Positions 1-25,600 of a stretch of 60,000 nt of DNA are shown here, one piece after another. Where the stretch lies: assembly GCA_914767715.1 (NCBI GenBank), contig OU612066.1:3665001-3725000 (forward strand). The letters are read 5' to 3'. The position numbers were made by a program, and so were the translations under genes. Position 1 is the stretch's first letter, and each line of letters opens with the position of its first letter. The stretch comes from Membranipora membranacea. Taxonomy: Eukaryota; Bryozoa; Gymnolaemata; Cheilostomatida; Membraniporidae. Below the pieces are notes generated by a model, which was not told the DNA's origin, did no database searches, and was given only the letters and a program-made list of their open reading frames with translations.

Positions 1-223
1 ATGAGATTCTCTGTAACGCTACATATTCAGGCTAGCGGTAATTTTCTACGATGGTTCAAAAGGTGAGTACTGCGACATAGATATATCAGGGAGGTCCAGA
101 CAGACAGACAGAGGTTCAAACTCCTTGGATACATCTTGATATTCCCCAATGTCAGAGATGTAACAATAATACATAGCATCATGCGCAAAAATGAAAAACA
201 AACAATACTAAGTCCCCTTATAT

Positions 224-275
224 AAAATGTGCCCAATACCCATGAGGGCCGGCTTTGTATTTTAACCGCCACCTT
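224..275. repeat. Dispersed short repeat, copy 1
   Basis: About 50 bp that recurs at 707-757 in the same orientation with only a few differences. The shared core is CAATACCCATGAGGGCCGGC followed by tttgtatttta, then gccacctt. It is more GC-rich than its surroundings. It may be a piece of an interspersed element; the family is unknown. Confidence 0.75.
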
Positions 276-706
276 TTTCAGGTTTTGATATTTTAATATG
301 AATAATTAAAAAATCAATACCAAGTATGATTATAATAACAAACAGTTTTAAGGCTAAATTCAATTGAGCATTATTATCAGAAAAAAAATCAAATTGTAAC
401 GTCAAAGATTTTTATCACAACACTGGCAAAATTTATTGATATAACTTGAGATATGCGAGTTTTCTCAAAATTTTGATCAAGATCCGGTACACGGAGATAA
501 AAAAATTATTGTTTATTCAATCAGTGCAACACTAACTTTTATAAATGCTCAACTCATGGTGAATTCAGGCAATACAATCATTGGTATGAATTGATATGAA
601 TATTTGAATTGATATGAATATATATCAATGAATACAATAGAACTTAATTCTTTGCTTACTAATTCTTCTACCCCATGTATAGGTATGTATGTCAATGGAT
701 GAGGGT

Positions 707-757
707 AAAATGTGTACAATACCCATGAGGGCCGGCTTTGTATTTTACTGCCACCTT
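707..757. repeat. Dispersed short repeat, copy 2
   Basis: Second copy of the repeat at 224-275, same strand, about 480 bp away. The flanks do not match, so this looks like two insertions or remnants rather than one long tandem duplication. Confidence 0.75.
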
Positions 758-2374
758 CTCCTGGACTCGATATTAAATACTTTCTGTACCAAAGCATTCT
801 CTATTTTTTATTGTAAACTCAGTGTAGCATTATTGAAAACAGCCAAGCCTTGTGCCAATGATGATGATCACAATACTTGCAACAAATACTATTAACATGG
901 CTAACATCATTGAGTTCATTGACCCCACTGTGTTCTAAACATCTCAAGTTCTGCACTTAGGTGATGGATGCATGTCTGCCGACGAATATTTTTCAAACCT
1001 GTTTAATAGCATCAAATCAGGCACCACTCATCATTCAGTAATGTACGCTGATTTGTTTTGCATCTTAAAATTTATCCAGTGATACTGATAATAAAAGAAG
1101 TAAAGAGATGAAATGTAAATGCCGTCAGACAGTCTGGGGCATAACTCCCAAACAACTTGATGCCATGCTCCTTTTTGTGAGGGGCATCAAACAAAGCCCT
1201 ACCCTGCCTGAGCCTAACCTTCTGTCTATAAACACCTCTGCCTTCTGCCTTTATACATATATTTATTTATATATATTTACTTCAGCATTTGATCCATTAA
1301 ATACAACTACATACATTATAATATAAGAATGTGCAACACATAATTTTTAGCAGCCTGTCTTCACAACCTTGTTCGGTGGGGACTTGCCAAGACCGACTCA
1401 ATTTTTAGATGCTGTGATGGAGGTATTACCACAGTAGTGAACTGGGACTCGTTGATTGTTAACAGATTTGGTGGGAGTGGAAGTTCGCCATTAATGGTAA
1501 AAATGCAACATTCGTGATATGTTTTATTTTTTAATGAGGAAGGTGTTTTTTTTTCTTACGTTTCTTGCGTTGATCTGTGAGCAAGAGACATCTGTGGTCT
1601 CATCTACACTCATCTGTGTCTACTGGTATGTTACAAAAGGCATCCTATCAGAATTCTGATCCTTTTATCCAGCAATGAACTCCCTCTCAGAGATGGCGTT
1701 CATTGCTTCCGGAAGATTTTTACTTTCTGCACATAATTGTGAGTTGTGTTCTTTACCCCTGTTTCAATGCAGAAATCACAACTCCCTACTTATGTTTACA
1801 GTGTGCACAACTGCTACATTTCGGTCATTTGTAATATATTTCAAGACTGAGTCTCAAACAGCAAAATAAAGTAAGACTGTTTTCATACACCCGCTAACTT
1901 GTTTGTGGATCAACAACTATGAAATTATGGCGGGAATCACAGGCCAACTGCAATTCATACAAAACTCCCACCATAGACTGTCTTGACAAGCTATGTATAC
2001 TTTGCCAATATTCATGGTGGGGAAGGGGGTGGTACTTGCTAGGAATACAAACGTAACATGTGTGTGATATTCAAAGACAGACAGTAACAATGTCTCATTT
2101 GTTGTGGGAGACCTAACCTAAGACAGAGCAGAGAGAATTTTCCTTGGACACTCAGAGTTGCTGGCAGAGAAAGAGTGTCTGTCCAAGTCCCAAAAATTAC
2201 AACTATGAATAATCTCAACTACTTTAAAAATTAGAATTATGCAATAATAAATAGGTGAAGATTGTAGCTAGGCCCAGTAGTAGATAGGATGCCTATTTGT
2301 ATTTGTTTGCTTCAACTGTTAGATAAACTATTTTTCTAACACCTTATATGGATCGATTTCTCTCATTGAGTCAG

Positions 2375-16563
<14,189 letters not shown>

Positions 16564-17981
16564 GGCTACTGTCAAGTGTAGCTAGGATTAAGTAACTTAT
16601 TTTTTGGTACCTTGGTGTAGATGACAAACTGATATTGGTCTCCGAAAAGTGAATTAGGAAGATTTCATATTTCACACACAGTCATAGCACTGCTAAAACA
16701 CCACAAGTAGATCATATATGAGACCAAACTCATATAGCTACAGCTATGAGAATTAAACCTCTTTATTTAGTTTCCAAATTATATTTTATTTGTTGGGTAA
16801 TTGTTGATGTTATTTCTCTTTGTACATACTTTTTTGATAAATTTAACGAATACCAATATTAATCTGTTTATCATACTTACATCGTTATTAAAAATCAGCA
16901 AAGGTATGATGTAAGCTGTTTGCTTTCATGATATCTGACTCTCCTGTTCTCAAGTGTTCTCATGGTGCTTTCTATAAATACAATCTGTAGTTAATCACTC
17001 CCCTGTATGCTTTATCATCTGTGGACAGTTTGTCTGATTGAACCGTTTTCTCTATCAATCTGCTCCCAGTAAACTTCATTCATTTTTTATCTTAAGAAAG
17101 ACCCAGCAGGGTCCCACCAAGGAGTGCTCCCATATTACGACCACAGTTATTCGGAGTGTGGGACCATGGAATCTATATTATGGCAATTTATTAATCTTGT
17201 TTTCTGTTATAATGGAGACGCCAACCGTGGTACCAGAGATCTTGGTGAGATATATATGCTAGTAACCTTTACTCAACATGATACGCTGTGTTGCGACAAG
17301 GAAAATTCTATTATCATCATTACTCTTAGCAGCCTGGGATGGGGGGGGGGGGTGGAGGTCTTTAATTGATACCATTTAATACATATAGATGAATCTAAAC
17401 AATTTTGAAATGAATTTGTGAAAGTGAGAATATTTTCTCATTAAGTGATTGAGAGGATTTGAGGTGAAAAGCATTGCTCATTCTGATTAATGGAACCCCA
17501 GGATTATTGGTTGCGTTTAGGTCAGGAAATCATGGTGGCTCCTTTAGTCATCTAGTAGAAAAATTCGAGTGAGATTTATCCCAAATAGTTGCCCCCTCTT
17601 TAGTAATTACAAGAAAATACAGGGATTCTCACAGTAAACAAGGGAAGTCTTTCTGATTGGCTTCTGTTAACCTGATGTGGATTTAGAATTTATAAAATAT
17701 GTACCTCGATTGGTTGCTTTGCTGGATATTGGCCAATCATATCATCCGTGACATAGTATTACCGCCATAGAGGGTCATGCGTCAGGTGTGGATTTTCCAA
17801 ATTACAGTTTTGCTATGCTTCACAGCCATCCTAGTAAAAATGTACAATGTCCAACAATGATATGGAGGCTTGCACTTGATGGACTACTCAAAGACATAGA
17901 GAGGAACTGGTTTACACATCAATGATATGTATGTCATGGCTACTTAATGTATAGCTAATTACAATAATAGTTAGTGTTACC

Positions 17982-18159
17982 CACAGGACAGGTCTACTAC
18001 TCCAAAAGTTTGACTGCCCCCCGAGGGGGCATAGGCATCTGGAGTTACAAGCATGTCCAGTATCAACCACTGATACTGGACATGCTTGTAACTCCAGATG
18101 CCTATGCAAGGGGGGCAGTCAAACATTGCCAAAATCCCAGGTTTTGGAGTAGACCTGTG
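17982..18159. mobile_element. Foldback (MITE-like) element with 8-bp target duplication
   Basis: 178 bp that folds on itself almost end to end. The arms run from 17982 inward and from 18159 inward, with only a few unpaired bases in the centre (near tatcaaccactgata). The outer ends read CACAGG..TCTACT and AGTAGACCTGTG. GTGTTACC flanks it on both sides (17974-17981 and 18160-18167), which fits an 8-bp target-site duplication. Eight-bp duplications are typical of hAT elements, but the ends are not diagnostic. There is no coding capacity. Confidence 0.85.
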
Positions 18160-18803
18160 GTGTTACCACAACTGCAACAAGTTACTGTCTGTTGCCAGTG
18201 TTGGTGTTGTTGTAGTACTGTTGGCCAATTGAATTACTTATTAATAAGTAGACTAGTTAATCTTTATATAAATTGGCCCATCAATTTTTTAACATGAGCA
18301 ATTGCAATATTTGTGTTACAGCAACAGCTTTCCCGTATAATATTGGGACACAAGGGTTTAGGGAGGCTAGTAGACAGGGTTGACATCCATTCAGCCTGTC
18401 AGTGACTGAGTGTGAGTGATGATTGTGCTGCTGTGATTCACTCTGACTTCTTTCATCATAGTGCTACTTACTCCATAGGCCACTGACCAAAGTGATTCAC
18501 GTCTTCATTGTACACAATACAGGTGATTTAAGCGTACTATCCGGATGTAATAGTGCACTATAATCCAATGGAATGGGCGAGTTACAGCCCCTTGGACTCG
18601 ATCTGTCTCAATCCTCAAACACGCTTGTGGCAATGGGAGGAAGTTCATTGCTTGTAGTCATAAAGTTGAGCGATGGAAGCGCAGCCAGAGAGTCATGCCC
18701 CATCGCTTCCTCTAGGCCACTACTAAAATTGGCTTGACCATCCATCATCATTACGGGGAGCCAAAAACAAAGACTTGTACTTCCATCTTATAATATGCCA
18801 TTA

Positions 18804-18926
18804 TCAGGGGCGTATATTCTAAAAAATTTCACTCACTGACTTTTTAGAGATGAGCATAATGATCGGGCGCAGCCCGATCCACACGCCGTAGGCGGGGAGG
18901 GGCGCTTAAGCGCCCTCCCACCACGG
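18804..18926. mobile_element. GC-rich hAT-like remnant
   Basis: Starts with caggggcgta, resembling hAT-type ends, followed by aaaaaatttcact and a GC-rich patch with two small hairpins (gatcgggcgcagcccgatc; ggcgcttaagcgcc). The composition is unlike the flanks. No matching right end or target duplication was found, so this is a tentative call. A similar GC-rich interior occurs in the element at 34338-34755. Confidence 0.4.
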
Positions 18927-19080
18927 AAATGTTTGCATATCGGTAGCAAAATAGTGCAAGCAGAGAGGTATTTCAATAGCTCACTGAGCTGTTGGGTACT
19001 TTCAGAAAACAACTCAATAGCAGTAGAAGATTACGGTAAAAATGTTCCAGTTATAAAGCACCCATTTGAAAAAAAAACTG

Positions 19081-19160
19081 ACCTTGAAGGGATTCGAACC
19101 CACAACAATCTGATCAACAGTGATTATAAGGCAGACGCTCTACACACTGAGCTATTCAGC
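19081..19160 (-). repeat. tRNA-like sequence (probable tRNA-derived SINE or tRNA relic)
   Basis: On the minus strand there is a B box GGGTTCGAATCCC (19089-19101), an A box like TAGCTCAGTGTGTAGAGC (19136-19154) with a perfect D stem GCTC/GAGC, and an acceptor-like TTCAAGG. The anticodon stem does not pair and the acceptor stem pairs only partly. This makes it a pol III promoter-bearing SINE or degraded tRNA rather than a working tRNA gene. Confidence 0.6.
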
Positions 19161-19630
19161 TATTCAGCCATTCACGGAAATCTGTGGGCCATATACGCCA
19201 CTGGCCATTATCCAAAACCAGTTGCCACAATATTGATAAGGCCTAAAAACAGTGCATAAAATAATGAGTGGCTGTTAGTAAGTGTCACTGTCATAAGGCA
19301 AATGTAGGACCTATATCATATTTGTGAATACCTGATGTGATACTTTTGTTGTATGTTGGGCTCATATATAAGAATTGTAATAATGAATAATTTTTATGGG
19401 TGAAATAGGAAACAAAAATAGTTGTATGTAGTTGAGGTATGTCCCACCAGCCACAATGGACTAGATGGGTAGCCCTATACCAGTCATAACATTCACTGTG
19501 AGTGATAAGCCTACTAATTGAGCACTTGTTAATGAATATACTCTATTTTATTGTCAGATTAGAAGATAATCATGTCATAGGTATATAGTACAAGTCCGTA
19601 AGGGAGACAATCGTCAGAATACCTCACAAG

Positions 19631-22600
19631 ATGCCGGCTAACACAAGCAGGAGGATAACTCCTAGAGAGGAGAAAAGGATTAAAAATGTGCGTATGCTCT
19701 TTTTGATGATATTTTAGTTCCATGTGCCTACGGTTTGTTATTGAGTTTTCAATATATATGCCTGTCGGCATATATATATAAACCATATACTAATTTGGCC
19801 TCCGTGAAGAACTTGGTGTAATATTTGTCCTGGTAAAATAAGTTGGAACTTTCAAATTAACAGAATCTTTCTAGTACACTTGGTGATATACATCCATTAT
19901 TTTGTGTATGATGAAATTTGTTTAGACTTCTGTGCCCTCTGATGATGATTTTTCGTTGATGTCACTTACAGGCAAACAAGAGACAGTTGGTCGTACAATT
20001 ATCTGGTTTTCCAAAGCATGAAAAGCGGATTCTCAGTGAAATCGTCATTCGGCTCGGTGGAGTTTACCATCCAGAAGCTGTGAGTTAACTAAAGTCACTC
20101 AAAAGATTACGTGTGTTGTAATCTGTTTTGACATACTTATGTATAAGATTATCAAACTAGGCCCCGTAGTATAGCCAGCCACAGAAGGCGCTTCATTTAA
20201 AGAAAAAACTGATGTTTGTAATTTAAAGTTACATACTAGTCACTGACCTAATACCTGACCTGATATATGTAAAAATAGGTTACTGCCTGACTCTAACATG
20301 CGTTGATCTTTGCGTAGTCTTTAGTGCGAATGTTACAGCTGACGGATATCCGAGTGGTTAGTTTATAGTGTATAAGACTGTAAGTCATCGTATATAGTTA
20401 TAGTATTTTGATCTCTTGGCTCACACCTGTATGGTTGCCAAAAAGCCTCTCATGACCTCACATTGAAGTTTTTAATTTATGTCAGATACAACATATAGTG
20501 GTGCGCGCACCACTGCACAACACACAGGTCTTCAGCTAAGATATCTGATATTTTGTTACAGGCGTTTGATGCCAGGTGCACTGTAGTAGTGATTAAGAAG
20601 CCTTGTAGGAGTGAGAAGTTCTTGTGTGGGCTGGCCCTGGGTAAGACTTATTAAATTCAATACTTCAAAAAGGGGGAAAGATCTAAATATTCCTGAGTTT
20701 CTTCCTGATCAGATGAACTCAGGAATTTTAATTACTTTCAGGCTTTCTCTTCAATTCATTGGCATTTTTCCCTCACCATAATAAGGCTCTTTCTGAGAAT
20801 AAGCTATGTTTCAGACACTAGATTTTTGCAAAAACTACCAATTTACTCCTATTTGTTAATGTTATTTTTTTATCTATCCTCTTCCTTCTGTTTGATCTAT
20901 TTATGTCACATTCTCACACTGAGGTGTCAATGAGGACATGAGATAACTCTGTTAATGATAAGCTACCTGTCATTTTGACTCATAAAACTGACAACTAACT
21001 CTGTGCCAAGTTATGTATATAAACTAGAAACTGATTAGGATTCAGGCTAAATGTCCGTACTGAAAAGTTTGGGCCATGACAGATTTTTAATTTGACCCTT
21101 TTCGTGAGTTGTATCATTACAAAGAATCCAACTCAACTTTAACTAAATAAGCTTCTTTCAGCTTCAATCGGATCATGTCATTATGTCTACATAGTCTCAA
21201 ATTCCTGCTCTAATCCTTTGTGATAACACAATTAATATATTAGTGTTAGTGGTTAGGTTAGACACCAGAAGTTGGTGGAGTCCATTACAGAAAACACCAT
21301 GGTGTGCTGCTCCTACATTTTCAGTTTTAGAATTTAAACTGCAAATTTTATCACTGTAACATATGAGCTCTGCAAGTAATGGTAATGAAACTGTATACAG
21401 GTCACCAAAGGGACACTCAATAGTTTAAATTAACTATTTAAACAGATAGAAGCTATCTGAACAACCAATCAATGGTTGATGTTATCACAGAGTAAGGATA
21501 TACAGAGGGGCCACTTCAATGATGTTATAGTGCCTGCGGTTTTTATCCACTGGGGGAAATTCATCAATCTGGCCACCTGCCAATTTCAGAATATATATAA
21601 GTTACAGTGGAGTTTTGTCATGCAGACATAGCCACCTTTGATAGGTCATAATTCATTCTGTATTTATCCTAAAGACTGATTTCAAACTTTCCTGAAATGT
21701 CCCATCTTCAAGCTATACACCATATTATTGTCATTTTTTGCTAGGGTACATAGGCTATGAGTAATCCAGGTTTTTAAAATGAGTTTTATCATATAGATTT
21801 ACATGGGGCTTAGGTCAATGTAACAGACATTTCCTAATTTTGATGACCAGCTGTCTATCATTTGTCACATGGTAAATCTATATGAAAAAACTCATTGAAT
21901 CCTAGCAAAAAATGACAATAATATGGTGTTTTAGAATTTAAACTGCAAATTTTATCACTGTAACATAAGAGCTCTGCAAGTAATGGTAATGAAACTGTAT
22001 ACAGGTCACCAAAGGGACACTCAATAGTTTAAATTAACTATTTAAACAGATAGAAGCTGTCTGAACAACCAATCAATGGTTGATGTTATCACAGAGTAAG
22101 GATATACAGAGGGGCCACTTCAATGATGTTATAGTGCCTGCGGTTTTTATCCACTGGGGGAAATTCATCAATCTGGCCACCTGCCAATTGATGTATAGCT
22201 TGAAGGTTGGACATTCCAACAAAGTTGGAAATCAGTCTTTAGGATATATACAGAATGAATTATGGCCCATCAAAGGTAGGGATGTCTGCAAGAAAAATGC
22301 CATTATAACATATAGAGATAATGAGTTTTTGGCATCCAGCTGTGTACAATTTTCCCCCAGTGAATCAAAAACCACAGGCACTATAACTATCATTGAAGTG
22401 TCCTCTCTGTATATCCTTACTCTTTACATGAAAGCACGAAAGCATGAAATATCCACTTTGTACACAATAAGTTATATTTTGACTCAATATGTCGACACTG
22501 TAAGTTGTGTTGTGGTGGTTTCAGGTAAAATCATCCAGATTCATCACCTTGAGTTCATCAACCTTGCAATCCGCTATTATATTTTATAGTTCAATGTCTT

Positions 22601-25600
22601 CATGATATTTATTGTGAACGGTGATGTCTCACTGAACAATGAAGCACTGAAGCAGCTGATCACAATTCTTATATATATATATATTTATACATATCACTTT
22701 AAATCAGACACCTGTATATGTGTGATCTCTGTTTTCTTTCAGGTATTCCGATAGTAACAGAATTCTTCCTACTTGACAGCAACGGAAAGAAAAAATGGCA
22801 GGATCCGCTGTCTTATATATGGAGGTGTCTACCTGCAGGTATGTGTCATGTGGTCTTAAAATCTCCTCCCCAAGGATTCCTTCTGCTTTGTGTGTTACAA
22901 GGCGGCGGCTGTGTTGTATGATATATATGGCTGTGTGCGGTGGAATTATATTTTTTGAAGACTTGTATTTGGAAAAGGACTAGCTAGTCAATAAGGTGGA
23001 TATGATTGCTTGTCTCGTTAGACGGAATTCTTAGAATATTCCGTTGACAATTGTTTTCACTTTTTGTCTTGATTTATGGTGGTTGTATATGGAGCTGTAG
23101 TATACTGGTAGTTAGGGGCGGGCATGTCCCGTTCTGAGCTTGATTTTGCTTGACCAATCAGCAAGTACCAGTAGAATACTGACACACAGCCAGCCTACCC
23201 TGGTTTAGTATATTCAGTCATTGTCACAAGTTGACCAGCAGATCATAACTGTTTATAGCCTTTATCACATGTGTGTGTGTGTTTGCATGACTTAACTCAA
23301 CACTGCAGAAGGATCACAACGCTAACTAACTGTCTGGTAGAGCAGAATTTTGGTGAGATAGTGGGGTCATTGGTGAGGGAAGTTATAAGTGACAGGGATT
23401 CAGGGGTATCCTTCAAATCTGGTTATGAACTTAGATAGAACATCAGATCCAATCAAATTCTCTTTGTGATTACTGTGACTGAAACTGAACAGGTTTAGTA
23501 ACAAGTAGTCTGGTAATTCTAGAGAGAGGCTTCCTATGTCACATTGAGATTTTACTTACAGGTTGCAGCTCTGATGATATCCCTGCAGAGCTGCTGTCAG
23601 CCCCTCAGAGATGCCTGGACAGGATCAGACTGAGCTCTAAGAAGGCTTATTCTAACTGGACATGTGCTGTCAAGGTACAAGATAGCAGCAGCACTGCTGT
23701 GTACAAGAGGTCAGTAGTATGTATAATAACTGCTCCTTCTTGTTTCCATGGAGTTGCACTAAAAGAGTCTGGCATTATGTCGGGCCTATGTTTACGTTGG
23801 CTTCAAATGGCAGTAGAAAATCTAAGACTCTTGCAAGTGCTTTGCTGTGATCTCCCAGGAGTCTTACCAATCATGTGATTTGGTGGTCCACAATCGCGTA
23901 AGATTTTAGTCTTGCAATGATTGTGCAACAATTTTTCAGATCATGCTGAATCCAAAATATTTTTTCTGTTTTTATGTTGTGTGTGCTACAGCGTGCTCAA
24001 CTAAAGAAAGGGCAACTCCAAAAGTAGGTTTGATCAAGATCTTATAGCACATTCAGCCTCAATTTTAGCACTGCAGTGCTCATGAGATTTTTGCAGCAAT
24101 TCTGCAGAACATTTCAGACTTAATAGATTACTGAAATTTGTCTGGACTAGAAATGGGATATGCAGCCATCTCCTTAAAATTTAGCTGGGGACCAACCAGG
24201 GAGTGTGAGGGGCAACTCTATCGAGTCAGCCGAGTTCACCATACACATCGATCAGATAGCTCAGGTTGTGGTTCACTCATGAAAATTAATTAAAATCATC
24301 ATCAGTTACTTTTCAAGTACTTGGTAATCATTTCGTGCACCATTCACACTCATATGCATCCAAATGCTCATATGCAAATCAAGAAGTAAACCATAGTAGG
24401 AATAAAGTGGTATGAGTACAGAATCATGCTCAAATACTACTCACTCACACAGTAAGGCAGTTGGAGTTATTCATCTTACCTATGTTAAGTGACAATGAGT
24501 CTGTTTTAATGTGTCAACCTGCATATCTTTGAAACAGAAATAAAAATAATAAATCAATATTAAATTGTCATGCTTTATCATTACCATAATATCATCTGCA
24601 TAATACAGCAGTTTACCATAACCAGAGTCTAATTATACCTATTTGTTTACTTCTGTTATTAAGAAATCGCAAGACCACTGTGGCTATCTGATATATACTT
24701 AGTGGAAGTTCTGCAGACATGCTTATAATTCACCATTAGTTGCTCTGTGGAGTATTGCTTTGCAGTTCTGAATATCTGCACAGAGTACTTTTTGATAGTA
24801 TAGGCGGCGACAAGCAAATATTCTGGCAGCAAACATACTGGTATATATTTTATGAGGATATAACACAGCTGCAGACAGTACCTGCAGGCTTATGTTGGAT
24901 TGTATAATCATGTTCACTTACTGCACTTTCAGCTCTGGAGCAGTTCATTGACACCATATACTTGCATGCTGCCTTGGCGAAGGTTAATCTAATCTTCACC
25001 CGCCAGGTTAGGTGGTTAATGATAAACTTGATATATATGTGTAGGATTCTGAGTACAGGAGGAGCTCGAGTTGTGGATATAAATCTGGATATCGTGACGA
25101 GTACCAAGAACATACCAGCGGGTCTGACTCATCTATTCACTGAGAATCACTTTCAATCTCAGCTCTCTACTGTAGCTAAGAATAGTGTACACTGTGTCAC
25201 AGCCGACTATATCGGGGACTTCGTTATCAAGGTAAGACACTGTCAGTTCAGAGTGCCTGTATCCATGTGTGATTGACATAACTCTCCAACAAATTCTTTT
25301 AGCTGTCATGTGCGCTTATATTTTACCAAATAAAATTGCATTGATTGCCACACCACTTTCTGCACCTTCTCCTTTGGTGCATTGTAATCCTGGAGGCAAG
25401 CAGCACAGGCTTTTATTGTCTTTCAATGAGATGAGATTGAAATGGGCAAGGTACATAATGTTGCGGAATCTTTTTGGTATTGATTGCAAATATATCTCAA
25501 CCTTTTGCCTTGATGAGTTCAGATCAGGTTTTGTCCATATATGAAAAGTTGTACAATAATGATCCGGAAGTTTGAGTGTTAGTTAGTGTTATGTGCGGAA

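Larger units (their letters stand above)
1..2374. other. Upstream region, no secure gene
   Basis: No coding exon can be supported with confidence here. The first firm exon of the helicase gene starts at 2375 with an incomplete codon, so at least one earlier exon must lie here or beyond the left edge. Two stretches read like possible exons: about 961-1040 (after a cttag acceptor; includes the residues DGCMSADEYFSNLFNSIKSG) and about 1351-1424 (includes TLFGGDLPRPTQFLDAVME, followed by gtatta). Neither joins the 2375 exon in phase with a standard splice site, and neither matches a domain I recognise. No WRN-type exonuclease motif was seen. The region also holds two copies of a short dispersed repeat and AT-rich sequence. 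Confidence 0.6.
16564..19630. other. Intergenic between WRN and SLF1
   Basis: No exon is supported. The first part is presumably the WRN 3' UTR. It contains a 13-base G run near 17340, the 178-bp foldback at 17982-18159, a GC-rich transposon-like remnant at about 18804-18926 and a tRNA-like sequence at 19081-19160. The SLF1 promoter and 5' UTR probably lie just before 19631, but no clear core element was seen. Confidence 0.7.
19631..25231 (+). other. SLF1: SLF1 exons 1-6 (N-terminal BRCT region)
   Basis: Exons 19631-19687 (start codon, context cacaagATG), 19972-20079, 20562-20640, 22743-22838, 23562-23709 and 25045-25231, together 225 codons. BRCT hallmarks are the [10 protein letters not shown] start, [28 protein letters not shown] and the tryptophan in KKWQDP, then a second unit with [23 protein letters not shown] and [12 protein letters not shown]. 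Tandem BRCTs usually bind phosphoserine. Confidence 0.9.

Noticed and set aside
1351-1424. Upstream WRN exon (TLFGGDLPRPTQFLDAVME)
   Set aside because: It reads like protein and has splice-like borders, but its phase does not fit the preferred start of the exon at 2375 and no domain match is known; kept only as a remark.
17912-18297. Open frames on both strands over the foldback
   Set aside because: They are mirror readings of the palindromic arms, not genes.
19081-19160. Functional tRNA gene
   Set aside because: A and B boxes are good, but the anticodon stem does not pair and the acceptor stem pairs only partly.
18933-19259. 108-codon plus-strand open frame
   Set aside because: It runs through the antisense of the tRNA-like repeat and has no protein-like pattern.
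22080-22589. 169-codon plus-strand open frame
   Set aside because: It lies inside the nested repeat complex in SLF1 intron 3, shares its repeats and shows no domain.
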